This document shows positions 18,133 through 28,250 of a DNA stretch of 64,000 nucleotides, piece after piece (the stretch's first letter is position 1; each line of letters opens with the position of its first letter). Source of the stretch: Synechococcus sp. PCC 7502 (lineage in GTDB: Bacteria; Cyanobacteriota; Cyanobacteriia; Pseudanabaenales; Pseudanabaenaceae). A program made the position numbers and the translations under genes. The notes under the pieces were generated by a model, which saw nothing but the letters and a program-made list of their open reading frames with translations, was not told the origin of the DNA and ran no database searches. The DNA lies in assembly GCF_000317085.1 (NCBI RefSeq), contig NC_019702.1, positions 2,820,394 to 2,884,393 of the forward strand. The letters run 5' to 3'.

Positions 18133-18555
18133 ATGGATACAAGCACTATTACTGAAATCATGAAATCTAAGGGCTTAAGAATTACACCCCAGAGGTTTTC
18201 TGTATATGCGAATTTGCTTGCACGTTGTGATCACCCCACCGTAGAGCAGATTTGGGGGGATTTAAACCAAGATTTTTCTATGTCTTCTAAGGCTACGGTT
18301 TACAGCACTTTAACTGCGTTAAAAGATGTAGGTTTGGTACGAGAAGTTTTGCTCCAAGATGGGGTATCTCGGTTTGATGCCAATGTTAGAGAACATCATC
18401 ACTTTTTTTGCTTGAATTGTAAGGCGATCGAGGATTTGGATTGGGAAGTATTTCATCCCCCATTAGTTAAACTTTTGCGATCAGGGCTTAAGGTCACAGG
18501 TTATGAATCTACTATTTACGGGCTTTGCGATCGCTGTAATACAGAGACAAATTAA
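18133..18555 (+). CDS. Fur-family regulator, PerR type
   Basis: 140 residues. A winged-helix domain (KGLRITPQRFSVYANLL, then SKATVYSTLTALKDVGL) is followed by a metal-binding dimerisation domain. HHHFFCLNC supplies histidines 88-90 and C93/C96, and C132/C135 (CDRC) complete the structural zinc site. In PerR, H2O2 oxidises a metal-ligand histidine and derepresses peroxide genes. Divergence from PrxII favours PerR over Fur or Zur, as an inference. The 3' end overlaps the stop of the convergent ABC permease gene by 4 bp. Confidence 0.88.
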   Translation: MDTSTITEIMKSKGLRITPQRFSVYANLLARCDHPTVEQIWGDLNQDFSMSSKATVYSTLTALKDVGLVREVLLQDGVSRFDANVREHHHFFCLNCKAIEDLDWEVFHPPLVKLLRSGLKVTGYESTIYGLCDRCNTETN

Positions 18556-19367
18556 CCCTTTACACCCGCAGCCACATTATTCGGCACAAAGTAACGTTGT
18601 AGAAATATAAAAAATATAAAAATTGGTAAAATCGAAATTACTGAACCTGCGGCAATAAGTCGCCAGTCTTCGGAAAATGCACTGGCTAAGTTAGCTACTC
18701 CCAAAGGTAAAGTATAAAATTGGGGCTGATCTAAGATAATCAGGGGCCATAGGAAATCCCCCCACATCCCTACAAAGGTAAATACCGCAAGGGTAGTTAA
18801 AGCGGGTTGAATAGCTGGAATCATCACGAACCACCAAATCCCCAAGGGAGAACATCCATCCATCCGACCTGCTTCCTCTAGTTCTTTGGGAACTCCCTGA
18901 AATGCCTGACGCAGAAGAAACACGCCAAAGGCTGAAACTATATAGGGAAAAATCAAGCCGAAATAGGTATTTTTAAGATTTAACTGCACTGCCAAAATAT
19001 ATAGGGGAATCATCGTAATTTGAAACGGAATCATCGTAGTACCAACGATCACCCAAAAGAATACCGTTTTACCCCGAAAGTTCAGCCGAGCCAATGGAAA
19101 AGCTGCCAACGAACAAAACACCAAATTCAAAACTACTGTTACCCCAGATACAAGGATGCTATTGAATAGATATAAATAAAATGGATTATTTTGCCAAACC
19201 TTAATAAAGTTATCTAGGGTAGGATGGGCAGGAATAAATTGGGGCGGAAAGCTAAAAATATTTTCGTCACTACCTTTTAGTGATGTACTAACTAGCCACA
19301 GTAAGGGGGCAATCATTAGTATGGCAATCAAGCTAGGCAAAAAGTATCGGGATAGGTTTTTAATCAA
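18552..19367 (-). CDS. Sugar ABC transporter permease, MalG/UgpE type
   Basis: 271 residues with six membrane segments. The EAA loop that contacts the ATPase is present as EEAGRMDGCSPLGIWWFVMIPAIQPAL. It is the second-permease type of CUT1 sugar importers, with an N-terminal segment followed by SLKGSDENIF and FPPQFIPAHPTLDNF. Partner genes for the first permease, the binding protein and the ATPase are absent here, so it must assemble with subunits encoded elsewhere, a common arrangement in cyanobacteria. Its substrate cannot be read from sequence. Confidence 0.9.
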   Translation of the reverse strand: MIKNLSRYFLPSLIAILMIAPLLWLVSTSLKGSDENIFSFPPQFIPAHPTLDNFIKVWQNNPFYLYLFNSILVSGVTVVLNLVFCSLAAFPLARLNFRGKTVFFWVIVGTTMIPFQITMIPLYILAVQLNLKNTYFGLIFPYIVSAFGVFLLRQAFQGVPKELEEAGRMDGCSPLGIWWFVMIPAIQPALTTLAVFTFVGMWGDFLWPLIILDQPQFYTLPLGVANLASAFSEDWRLIAAGSVISILPIFIFFIFLQRYFVPNNVAAGVKG

Positions 19368-19465
19368 TGTAAATTTTATTAGGCTAATTTTATTTGTATA
19401 TTTTGCTTCGGATTGGCGAATATTTGCGATTTCAGTATAGATAGTTTCACGGGAGCCTAAAAATC

Positions 19466-20218
19466 TTAATTCAAAGCTAGCAGAGAATTTACCTTAGAGA
19501 TCAAATCTTGCATACTACTAATTGTGAAATTTAAAGAATTAATAGAGCGATCGCTGACTTCAGAACTAGAATAGCGATTGAGCCAGATTCCAACTAAATT
19601 GGCTTTAATAGCTCCCTCATAGTCTTCTTTGTAGCTGTCTCCAATATGCCAATGGCTTTGATCAGGATTAACTTCTTGATGTTTAGCGATCGCTGCTTGG
19701 AAAATCTGAGAATCGGGTTTTGCGGCTCCGACTTGGGTGGAAATCGTTATTGATGCAAAAAAATTATGAAGCTCTAAGCTTTCTAAAACAGCATAAATAC
19801 GGTGATCAAAGTTAGAAATTATACCTAGAGTTACGCCTTGATTTTGCAAATATGTTAGAGTAGGAACAACATCTTCATATATATACCAAGCTTCAGGTGT
19901 AGCAAAAAAGTCATACATTTCCTGAAAATAGGCATCAAAATCTTTAAAGTCCTGTAATGCTCCGACTTGGTTAAATGTCGATTTAGCAATATTTCGCCAC
20001 CATTGATATTCATATTCAGGAATTTGCGATCGATCCACATCAGGAAATGCCATCTTTGGGGCAGTCTTAAAATCGTGAAAAAATGCTTGATCTAAATCTT
20101 CAAACTTAGCATTAACACCATATTTGTGAGCGATCGTGCTATAAATTGTTCCTACACTACCTTGCACTCCAAACAAAGTACCGACAGCATCAAAAAAAAT
20201 CACTTTCGGAAAAAGCAT
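19466..20218 (-). CDS. HAD-superfamily hydrolase
   Basis: 250 residues. Motif I is FFDAVGTLFG (the second Asp of the usual DxD is replaced by V-G, as in REG-2/HDHD3-like members), motif II SNFDHR, motif III the lysine in AAKPDSQIF, and motif IV GDSYKEDYEGA. The helical cap sits between motifs I and II. Such enzymes hydrolyse phosphate esters or C-halogen bonds, and the substrate is unknown. It has no evident operon partner. Confidence 0.85.
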   Translation of the reverse strand: MLFPKVIFFDAVGTLFGVQGSVGTIYSTIAHKYGVNAKFEDLDQAFFHDFKTAPKMAFPDVDRSQIPEYEYQWWRNIAKSTFNQVGALQDFKDFDAYFQEMYDFFATPEAWYIYEDVVPTLTYLQNQGVTLGIISNFDHRIYAVLESLELHNFFASITISTQVGAAKPDSQIFQAAIAKHQEVNPDQSHWHIGDSYKEDYEGAIKANLVGIWLNRYSSSEVSDRSINSLNFTISSMQDLISKVNSLLALN

Positions 20219-20375
20219 TAGTTGGTAATATACATAAAGTGAAAATCGACTTTAAGCATATACTGCAACATAAACAAATTAGAACAGTATCCTTATAATT
20301 AGCTTGTGGTTAGCTTGAACCTAATTAACATCCTGAATTAATATCTTGATTAATATAAAGTGGTGATGAGAAATT

Positions 20376-21842
20376 ATGAATAAATACACTTACCTGACTA
20401 GCTTGGTGTTGGCAACATTACCAATATTTCCATCCTCCACTACTGCTCAGCCTGTAGTTCCCCTCGGTACCCCTACAACTCCCGCCGCCCTCAACTCTAA
20501 CTTTAATCCTCTTGTCAATGTCACCCTACCAGAAGACATAGGTAAATACACGCTAGGTGCAGGAGATGGAATTCAAATTGCAGTTTTTAATGTACCTGAA
20601 CTTAGCGGAACTCAAACAATTGCACCCGATGGCACCATCACCCTTGCGCTTATTGGTGGTATTAAAATTTCAGGTTTAACCATTGAAGAAACTGCACGAC
20701 TACTAGAGAAAAAATTAGCACCATACCTAGTTCGTAAAATCGTTAATGTTGTTTTGGTTCAACCTCGTCCTTTGAATATCGCCATAGTTGGAGAAGTGAA
20801 TAGACCCGGTACCAGAATTATCCAAGCATCATCTACAGGTAGTAGTAATACTCAAGCTACGACCTTGACATCAGCAATCAATTTGGCGGGTGGGGTCACC
20901 CAGCAAGCGGATGTCAGTAATATTCAAGTTTCCCGCTTGGCTCCTGGAGGACAGAGACGCATTATCAAAGCCGATCTCCTAAACTTACTACGTCAAGGAG
21001 ATATTAATCAAGACCTGAAGTTACTGGATGGGGATTCAATTTTTGTCCCCGGATTAAGTGATCCGACCGCCACACAGCCAAGACAAGTGGGCGCTGCATC
21101 CTTTGCCCCTGATACCTTTTCCATTCAGATTGCGGTATCTGGAGAAGTTAATCGCACTGGGCCACAAACCTTAACCTATTCTCGTAATGGAGGTGCTTTA
21201 GTTTCTGCAGTCGGACAAACTGCCGTTAGTAATCTTCTCCCTACCTTAACCAGAGCCTTACAGCAAGCGGGGGGAATTACCCAAAGAGCAGACGTGCGGA
21301 ACATTAAGATTATTCGCAGTGGTGTAGGGGGCGAACGAATTGTCATTAATGCTAATCTATGGGAACTAATAGATAAAGGCGATTTAGCACAGGATATTCG
21401 ACTAATTGACGGAGATTCCGTGGTTGTTTCCATCGCACAAGCTCCAAATACGGCGGAATTTGGTCAGATTGCCAAAGCTGTATTTTCTCCATCGGTAATT
21501 AATGTCAGGGTTGTGGGCGAAGCTAAGTCCCCTGGCACTATTACCCTAACCCCTAATGCTCCCTTTACCGAGGCTATCGCTGCCGTCGGGGGGTTAACAA
21601 GTGATGCCGATTGGCGTAGTGTCGAGTTATATAGAATTAATCCCGATGGTTCCCTAACTCAACGCAAGTTGGTTGCCAATTTATCCTCACCTGCCAACGA
21701 GGATACTAATCCTAGCCTTAGAGATCGTGATGTGATCGTGATCCGCACGTCTTTTGGTGCTAGTTTATTAAATTCTGCCCAAAAAGCAGTGAACCTAATT
21801 GCGCCATTTATTACCCTTTCCAACTTATTTAACAAAAATTAA
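20376..21842 (+). CDS. Wza-type polysaccharide export protein with SLBB domains
   Basis: 488 residues with an N-terminal signal peptide (about residues 1-24, ending TTAQP). The polysaccharide export (Poly_export) domain starts near YTLGAGDGIQIAVFNVPELSG. At least two soluble-ligand-binding beta-grasp (SLBB) repeats follow, recognisable as IAIVGEVNRPGT, SGEVNRTGPQTL and RVVGEAKSPGTITL. It is a periplasmic/outer-membrane translocation protein for capsule or exopolysaccharide. It is followed immediately by UDP-xylose synthase and UDP-glucose dehydrogenase on the same strand, so the three probably serve one polysaccharide. Confidence 0.9.
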   Translation: MNKYTYLTSLVLATLPIFPSSTTAQPVVPLGTPTTPAALNSNFNPLVNVTLPEDIGKYTLGAGDGIQIAVFNVPELSGTQTIAPDGTITLALIGGIKISGLTIEETARLLEKKLAPYLVRKIVNVVLVQPRPLNIAIVGEVNRPGTRIIQASSTGSSNTQATTLTSAINLAGGVTQQADVSNIQVSRLAPGGQRRIIKADLLNLLRQGDINQDLKLLDGDSIFVPGLSDPTATQPRQVGAASFAPDTFSIQIAVSGEVNRTGPQTLTYSRNGGALVSAVGQTAVSNLLPTLTRALQQAGGITQRADVRNIKIIRSGVGGERIVINANLWELIDKGDLAQDIRLIDGDSVVVSIAQAPNTAEFGQIAKAVFSPSVINVRVVGEAKSPGTITLTPNAPFTEAIAAVGGLTSDADWRSVELYRINPDGSLTQRKLVANLSSPANEDTNPSLRDRDVIVIRTSFGASLLNSAQKAVNLIAPFITLSNLFNKN

Positions 21843-21862
21843 TTTAATAAATAGTAAAGCGT

Positions 21863-22804
21863 ATGCGGATTTTAGTTACTGGTGGTGCTGGCTTTATTGG
21901 TTCTCATCTTTGCGATCGCCTGATTGAAGCAGGAAATGAAGTTATTTGTTTAGATAATTTCTACACAGGACATAAGCGCAATATTCAACATCTACTTGAG
22001 CATCCTCGATTTGAGTTGATTCGCCATGATATTACTGAACCAATCACCTTAGAAGTCGATCAAATTTACCACCTTGCCTGTCCAGCCTCTCCTGTGCATT
22101 ACCAATCCAATGCGATCAAAACCATTAAAACCAATGTCATCGGTACTATGAATATGCTAGGGCTGGCAAAACGACTAAAGGCAAGATTTTTATTGGCATC
22201 TACCTCTGAAGTTTACGGTGATCCTGAAATTCATCCTCAATCGGAAGACTATTGGGGGAATGTTAATCCCATCGGTATTCGTAGCTGCTACGACGAAGGT
22301 AAGCGTATATCTGAAACCCTAGCCTTTGATTATCATCGCCAAAATGCAGTTGATATTCGAGTTGCCCGTATATTCAATACCCACGGTGCCAGAATGCTAG
22401 AAAATGATGGGCGGGTTGTCAGTAATTTTGTGGTGCAGGCATTAAAGGGTATTCCCCTAACGGTGTATGGTGATGGTTCTCAAACTCGCAGTTTTTGCTA
22501 TGTTTCCGATTTGGTTGAAGGTTTGATCCGCCTGATGAATGGCACTTACATTGGACCTGTAAATTTGGGGAATCCGGGAGAGTATACAATTTTACAATTG
22601 GCATCGACAATTCAGCGTATGGTTAACCCCGATGTCGATATTGTATTTAAGCCTTTGCCCCAAGATGATCCCCGTCGCCGTCAACCTGATATTTCTAAAG
22701 CTAAGCATTGGTTAGATTGGGAGCCTAAGGTGCAGTTAGAAGAGGGACTAGCGATGACGATCGCTTACTTTAGGGAATTTTTAAGAAATACTCAAGCTCA
22801 ATAG
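21863..22804 (+). CDS. uxs: UDP-glucuronate decarboxylase (UDP-xylose synthase)
   Basis: 313 residues. It is an extended short-chain dehydrogenase with the NAD motif [15 protein letters not shown] at the N-terminus, STSEVYGDP, the family-specific SCYDEGKR that holds the catalytic Tyr and Lys, and [10 protein letters not shown]. It converts UDP-glucuronate to UDP-xylose. The gene lies between the exporter and the UDP-glucose dehydrogenase that makes its substrate, which supports the call. Gaps of 20 and 39 bp indicate an operon. Confidence 0.92.
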   Translation: MRILVTGGAGFIGSHLCDRLIEAGNEVICLDNFYTGHKRNIQHLLEHPRFELIRHDITEPITLEVDQIYHLACPASPVHYQSNAIKTIKTNVIGTMNMLGLAKRLKARFLLASTSEVYGDPEIHPQSEDYWGNVNPIGIRSCYDEGKRISETLAFDYHRQNAVDIRVARIFNTHGARMLENDGRVVSNFVVQALKGIPLTVYGDGSQTRSFCYVSDLVEGLIRLMNGTYIGPVNLGNPGEYTILQLASTIQRMVNPDVDIVFKPLPQDDPRRRQPDISKAKHWLDWEPKVQLEEGLAMTIAYFREFLRNTQAQ

Positions 22805-22843
22805 TTACATCTCTACTCAAGAAAAATAGGAACATAGGATAAT

Positions 22844-24190
22844 ATGAAAGTTTGTGTAATTGGCACAGGATATGTGGGGTTAGTTACTGGTGCGTGCTTG
22901 GCATATATCGGTCATGATGTCATCTGTGTTGATAACAATGAAACTAAGGTTAAATTAATGGCATCAGGGCAGTCCCCCATCCACGAGCCGGGGCTACCAG
23001 AAATTATGCAAGCGGCGATCGCTCAACAGAAAATTAACTTTACCACTGACATTGCCGCAGGAGTGGATCACGGTGATGTTTTATTTATTGCTGTAGGTAC
23101 TCCATCTTTACCAGACGGGCAGAGTGATACCAGGTATGTAGAGGCTGTAGCTCGTAGTATTGGTTCCCATCTAAAACAGGGCTATAAAGTCATTGTCAAT
23201 AAATCAACGGTTCCCATTGGTTCTGGGGATTGGGTACGGATGATTGTTTTAGAGGGCATGGCAGAGACTCAAGCTCAGGCTGAATTTGATATTGTCAGTA
23301 ATCCCGAATTTCTACGCGAAGGTGTGGCAGTTGACGACACGTTTAATCCCGATCGCATCGTTTTAGGCAGTACTAGTTCTCAAGCGATTGAGTTAATGGA
23401 ACAGCTATATGCCGATATTATTAACCGTAAATTTGCTAACCCTGCTAACCAAGGACTACCACCTGTACCTGTTGTCAAAACCGATATTAGTTCGGCGGAA
23501 ATGATTAAGTATGCTGCTAATGCGTTCTTGGCAGTGAAAATTAGCTTTATTAATGAAGTGGCAAATATTTGCGATCGCGTTGGTGCTGATGTCAAAGAAA
23601 TTAGCCGTGGGATTGGCTTAGATTCTCGCATTGGACAGAAGTTTCTCCAAGCTGGGATTGGTTGGGGTGGCTCCTGTTTTGGTAAAGATGTCTCCGCTCT
23701 GATTCACACCGCCTCTGACTATGGCTATAGTACGGAAATTCTTAAGTCCTGCGTTAAAGTTAACCAACAGCAACGTTTGGTGGTCTTGGAAAAGTTGCAA
23801 CAGGTTTTGAAAATCCTGAAGGGTAAAACCATTGGGCTGTTAGGAATTACTTTTAAGCCCGATACCGATGATCTGCGGGATGCTCCAGCTTTAACTTTAA
23901 TTGACCAACTTAATCGGCTGGGAACTCGGGTTAAGGCTTACGACCCAATTGTTTCCCAGTCTGGACTGCGAGATGGGCTATCCAACGTGATTGTCGAAAC
24001 CGATCCCGAACGCTTGGCTGATGGTTGTGATGCCTTGGTGTTAGTTACTGACTGGAAGCAATTTCAAGACCTAGACTATGGCAAGATGCTAACTCTGATG
24101 AATAATCCTGTAATTGTTGATGCGCGTAATTTCCTAGATCGCACAAAATTGGAAGCTCTAGGCTTTAAGTATGTGGGGATTGGGCGGTAG
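22844..24190 (+). CDS. ugd: UDP-glucose 6-dehydrogenase
   Basis: 448 residues. The N-terminal NAD motif is GTGYVGLVTGACLA. The catalytic cysteine lies in GIGWGGSCFGKDV, and GITFKPDTDDLRDAPAL marks the C-terminal UDP-binding domain. It oxidises UDP-glucose to UDP-glucuronate in two NAD+-dependent steps, feeding the uxs product upstream. It is convergent with rlmD, 17 bp apart, with no clear terminator between them. Confidence 0.95.
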   Translation: MKVCVIGTGYVGLVTGACLAYIGHDVICVDNNETKVKLMASGQSPIHEPGLPEIMQAAIAQQKINFTTDIAAGVDHGDVLFIAVGTPSLPDGQSDTRYVEAVARSIGSHLKQGYKVIVNKSTVPIGSGDWVRMIVLEGMAETQAQAEFDIVSNPEFLREGVAVDDTFNPDRIVLGSTSSQAIELMEQLYADIINRKFANPANQGLPPVPVVKTDISSAEMIKYAANAFLAVKISFINEVANICDRVGADVKEISRGIGLDSRIGQKFLQAGIGWGGSCFGKDVSALIHTASDYGYSTEILKSCVKVNQQQRLVVLEKLQQVLKILKGKTIGLLGITFKPDTDDLRDAPALTLIDQLNRLGTRVKAYDPIVSQSGLRDGLSNVIVETDPERLADGCDALVLVTDWKQFQDLDYGKMLTLMNNPVIVDARNFLDRTKLEALGFKYVGIGR

Positions 24191-24207
24191 CCTCAATAAT
24201 TAAAATA

Positions 24208-25578
24208 TTAAACCTTAGTTAAAAATGCCACCGTTTCCACATGGGCAGTCTGGGGAAAAAAGTCTAGGGGCTGTAGCTTAGTAATTTTATAACTGCCCTC
24301 CCTCACTAAACTGCGTAAATCCCTAGCTAGGGTCGCAGGGTTACAACTGACATAAACTAAACGGGGAATTTCTGATTGACATAGATAGGCGATCGCTTCA
24401 GGGTGACAGCCTTTGCGTGGTGGGTCTAAGAGAATCACATCGGGCTTTAAGTCCAATTGCGGTAGTAACTCTTCTACGGTGCCTGTATGAAATCTAACAT
24501 TACGAATTCCATTCAGTTTGGCATTTTGTTCAGCTTGGATTGTTGCCTGTGGTTGAATTTCAAGGGCGATCGCCTGTTTAACTTTTTTAGATAGGGGTAG
24601 GGTTAAAGTTCCCACACCTGAGTAAGCGTCAACAATCACATCGGTTTTTTGGAGTTGTAATTCCCTTTGGATTAAATTAACCAGAGCCTCTGCCTGTTCC
24701 GTATAAACTTGAAAAAACGTATCTGCCCGTAATTGAAATCTTAAACCTGCAAATATTTCCTCAATATAATCCCGTCCGGCAATACAACGGGTTTCTTCTC
24801 CTAAGATTGTATTTGTGCGATCGCCATTACGATTTAACATCACACCCACAAGATTAGGATATGCCTCAAGCCATAGAGGAGCCTGTAGTTCTAGCTTAGG
24901 AACTTCCCAGTCCTTGGCAACTAAAGTTAAAAGAATTTCCCCCGTATTTCTGCCAATGCGAAGGCTAATGTGCCGTAAAAGACCTCGGTGGGTATTCTCA
25001 TCATAGATTTGCCACTCTCGCTTACGAATATCTCGTTTTAGTCCCGCTAGAAATGGGTCTAGGCGTTGATCTTGCACAGGACATTGATTGATATTGACAA
25101 TTTTGTGACTGCGCTTTTGATAATAGCCAATTTTTAATCTATGTTCATTTTTACTATTGTCCATTGCTAGGGGATAGGACACCTTATTGCGATATTGCAA
25201 AGGATCGGGAGCAGGAATAATCTCAGAAATTACAGAACTAATTTCCGTAGGTGAAAATCCACCAATTCTTTGTAATGCCTGTACTACTTGATTTTGCTTT
25301 GCTTCTAGTTGATATTCATAACTAACTACCTGCCACTGACAACCGCCACATTTATCGGCAACAATACAGCTAGAACGCACACGATGGGGGGATGGGGATA
25401 AAATTTTTTCCAGACGAGCATGTGCCAAATTAGGTTTAACAAAGGTCAGTTTTGCTTCAATGCGATCACCTGGTACAGTATCAGCGACAAAAATAGCTAG
25501 ATCTTGGTAACGACCAACTCCATCTCCACTATCGGATAGGTCAGTGATTTCAAGGGAGATGATTTGATCCTGTTGCAT
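24208..25578 (-). CDS. rlmD: 23S rRNA (uracil-5)-methyltransferase, RlmD/RumA family
   Basis: 456 residues. An N-terminal TRAM domain leads to the [4Fe-4S] cluster cysteines in SSCIVADKCGGCQW plus a later cysteine in INQCPVQDQ. The methyltransferase domain has DAYSGVGTLTLPLS, LLDPPRKGC and the catalytic cysteine in YVSCNPATLARDL. It makes m5U in 23S rRNA; whether at position 1939, 747 or both cannot be read from the sequence. It stands alone. Confidence 0.9.
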   Translation of the reverse strand: MQQDQIISLEITDLSDSGDGVGRYQDLAIFVADTVPGDRIEAKLTFVKPNLAHARLEKILSPSPHRVRSSCIVADKCGGCQWQVVSYEYQLEAKQNQVVQALQRIGGFSPTEISSVISEIIPAPDPLQYRNKVSYPLAMDNSKNEHRLKIGYYQKRSHKIVNINQCPVQDQRLDPFLAGLKRDIRKREWQIYDENTHRGLLRHISLRIGRNTGEILLTLVAKDWEVPKLELQAPLWLEAYPNLVGVMLNRNGDRTNTILGEETRCIAGRDYIEEIFAGLRFQLRADTFFQVYTEQAEALVNLIQRELQLQKTDVIVDAYSGVGTLTLPLSKKVKQAIALEIQPQATIQAEQNAKLNGIRNVRFHTGTVEELLPQLDLKPDVILLDPPRKGCHPEAIAYLCQSEIPRLVYVSCNPATLARDLRSLVREGSYKITKLQPLDFFPQTAHVETVAFLTKV

Positions 25579-25645
25579 TGCTTAAAATTTACTTAACACT
25601 AAATAGTACAACGATTAGTCCTTAAATTTTGAACACAAATCGCAA

Positions 25646-26065
25646 TTAACTTTTAAGGCTTTGAGCTTTTGAACTCGGCTTAGTATTAGCTCTATGATCC
25701 ATAAATCCCACCAGCATTACCCCACAGGTAATTAAAATTGTCCCGATCCATCTAGTCACAGACACCCGATCGCCTAAAACCAACCAAGCTGCAAAAGTAG
25801 TTAATACATAATTTGAGGCAATTAGTGGCAGTACATAACTTAATTCCAGCCGTGACAAAGCCACTAGATAAAAAGTTAAAGAAGAAAGTAACAAAAGTAG
25901 TGCCAGCCAAATCCAAGGGCTATGAATAATCTGCCACCCAAACTGTAATAACACTAGCGGATTTATAGTGTTAATTTCCCCTAGCTCCTTAATCCCTTTA
26001 CCCAGACAGAGATTACCTGCGACTTGAGGGATAACTACCATTGCTAAAATGATAAAGTTGATCAA
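25646..26065 (-). CDS. Small drug/metabolite transporter (EamA/SMR-like) protein
   Basis: 139 residues with four membrane segments, half the size of a full EamA transporter. The motif pattern LSYVLPLIASNYVLTTFAAWLVLGDRVSVTRWIGTILITCGVMLVG is typical of a single EamA-like half, which would work as a dimer. The last 20 residues are polar. Substrate unknown. Confidence 0.8.
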   Translation of the reverse strand: MINFIILAMVVIPQVAGNLCLGKGIKELGEINTINPLVLLQFGWQIIHSPWIWLALLLLLSSLTFYLVALSRLELSYVLPLIASNYVLTTFAAWLVLGDRVSVTRWIGTILITCGVMLVGFMDHRANTKPSSKAQSLKS

Positions 26066-26247
26066 AACAAATACCTAACGATTTTCTGCTATATTAACTC
26101 TGCGTGAGACTACTGGAAAAGGTCAAATATTTGCGTAAATTAAATTTGGAATTTTCGACTTGAGATTTTCAATTTATGATCTTCGTTTATAATCTTTTAA
26201 GAAAATCTCCGTAGGTTTGTGAGAGATACTTGTGAAAGGAGTGAGAA

Positions 26248-28224
26248 ATGAAAAGTGCTATAGCAGCCATAGGGAGTTTAGGTATCGTTTTGCTATCAAG
26301 TCAGGCAGCGATCGCTCAACCAATCAGGTCAGTCATCGAAATCCCCAAATCTAATTTCTTTCCTAACTCCACGCCCAGTCGTTCATCAGCCCCATCGGCA
26401 CCCGCTTCTAATTCTGCCTCCGATCTACAAAAAACTCCAGACACTAAGCTGCCCGAACCAGTAGCCAATAAACCCAAAGAAACGAAACTTTCACCTCTCC
26501 AACGCCCCCTATTCAGATTATTTGGATTTGAAACTGCCTATACTCTCAAGCAGCAGGAACTAGTCTTTTATATAGCAGGCATATCTTTTAACAACCCTAA
26601 AGACTTTCGAGGAGATTCTAACCGTAGTAATGACACTAATATTGGACTTGCCTACGGCATTTCGGACAACTTACAGGTGAGTATAGGAGCGGCGGGTAAA
26701 AATGACACGATTTTTAGGAACCTAGTTCGACCCTCCAGTGATATTCAGCTATTGTATTCAAATTTCCCACTTAACGTTAAGTGGCAATATCTTGATCAAG
26801 ATCGACTAGCGGCAGCAGTAGTGTTGGGGGTAGAGTTTTCTTCCCCTGTTCCAATCATACAACAGCCTGGGCGCAGTGTTTTCTTTAGTATTCTTAATAA
26901 TAATGGTACTAGAACTAATCAATTTGAGGCTAAGGATAATACCCCATACTTGAGCTTAGCTTTTCCCCTTGCCTATAAAGTAACAGATCAGTTAAGCCTC
27001 CACCTTAATCCCCAAGTTAGCTTTTTCCCAAGCAGTATTCCCGCTACAACCACCATTGGCAGTACTGGGGCATTAATTGATCAAAATGTTGGCTTTAATG
27101 GCGATCGCCTTGATTATTATGGCACCGTTGCCGGGATTGGCATTGGGGTTAATTACACGGTTACGCCCAAATTACAGATTGCAGCGGATATTACCCCAGT
27201 ATTTTCAGGTAGGAACTCAGTTGGTGTCAGTGATGATTCTTTATTTGTGAGAAGAGCCGTCTGGAATATCGGCTTACAATTTGCCCCTAATAGTCGAACA
27301 GCTGCCAGTATCTATGCTACAAACCGCTTTGGTCCCAGTTCTTCCGCTGCATCTAACCTATTAGTGCAGCCCAATGGCGAGTATGCGATCGGCGCCCAGT
27401 TCACATTCTTACCCGATATTACTGGTAACTACCAAATTGAAAATAGGGAATCCTATCCCAAGGCTGCTGCCTTTTTTACTAATTTGAATGGCTTACCCAG
27501 TGCTGTGCTACCCAACAATAGTATTTTGTATCAACTATCCTTTGGTACCAATGGCAGAGTTAACCCCACAGTCAGACTAGGTATTCTGGATGACTTAGAA
27601 CTGGCTATTAATTACAGCAATAATAATGTGGAAGTTCTTCCTACTGAAAATTCGATTACCGCACGATATGCCCTAGTTCAAGATGAAGGTAAAAATTACT
27701 CCTATTCCTCAGCTTTAGGTATTGGCTTAATCTTAAATGTAGTCTCTAAAGAAAGAGACCAAGGGAATAATCTAGCCCTTTACGCCGATCTTCCCACAAG
27801 TTATCGTGTTGATGATTGGGGCATTGACTTCAAGGTAACCCCGAAACTAATTATTCCCGCCCAGTTTCAAGGTGTTCAAAATATATTAGCTGTGACTGTG
27901 GGGGCAAATGTCAAACTTGCGGAAAATACCCAGATTATTGGCGAATACACGCCGATTATTTCTGGAAATAACCAACTCCAAACTTCATTCACTAGTAGCG
28001 GCTTTCAGACGATTCCGCTTTCAGGTAAAACAGGAATTTATAATATCGGCTTACGGCAGTTATTTCCCAATGGTAATTCTGTATATGCTCTTGATCTATA
28101 TTTCACAAATTCCAGTGGTGACTATGGATTACAGGGGGTTTCGGCTCTATCCAATGGTGGTAGTCAAGTGGGACTACGGTTCAACATCTTGAATGGGGTA
28201 CCAGAATCTCGTAAACCTGATTAA
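26248..28224 (+). CDS. Large secreted beta-rich protein, probable outer-membrane barrel
   Basis: 658 residues, family not recognised. A signal peptide ends near QAAIAQP (residue 25). A Ser/Pro-rich linker (PSRSSAPSAPASNSASD) runs to about residue 90. The rest alternates hydrophobic and polar residues in short strands with repeated glycine-rich turns such as NIGLAYGISDNLQVSIGAAG, a pattern expected of a beta-barrel, and it ends SQVGLRFNIL. There is no C-terminal aromatic OmpA-type signature that I can name. It might be a porin-like or secretin-associated cyanobacterial protein, but I do not assign a function. Confidence 0.8.
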   Translation: MKSAIAAIGSLGIVLLSSQAAIAQPIRSVIEIPKSNFFPNSTPSRSSAPSAPASNSASDLQKTPDTKLPEPVANKPKETKLSPLQRPLFRLFGFETAYTLKQQELVFYIAGISFNNPKDFRGDSNRSNDTNIGLAYGISDNLQVSIGAAGKNDTIFRNLVRPSSDIQLLYSNFPLNVKWQYLDQDRLAAAVVLGVEFSSPVPIIQQPGRSVFFSILNNNGTRTNQFEAKDNTPYLSLAFPLAYKVTDQLSLHLNPQVSFFPSSIPATTTIGSTGALIDQNVGFNGDRLDYYGTVAGIGIGVNYTVTPKLQIAADITPVFSGRNSVGVSDDSLFVRRAVWNIGLQFAPNSRTAASIYATNRFGPSSSAASNLLVQPNGEYAIGAQFTFLPDITGNYQIENRESYPKAAAFFTNLNGLPSAVLPNNSILYQLSFGTNGRVNPTVRLGILDDLELAINYSNNNVEVLPTENSITARYALVQDEGKNYSYSSALGIGLILNVVSKERDQGNNLALYADLPTSYRVDDWGIDFKVTPKLIIPAQFQGVQNILAVTVGANVKLAENTQIIGEYTPIISGNNQLQTSFTSSGFQTIPLSGKTGIYNIGLRQLFPNGNSVYALDLYFTNSSGDYGLQGVSALSNGGSQVGLRFNILNGVPESRKPD

Positions 28225-28250
28225 CACTGATTAGTCATAACTGATTAGTT

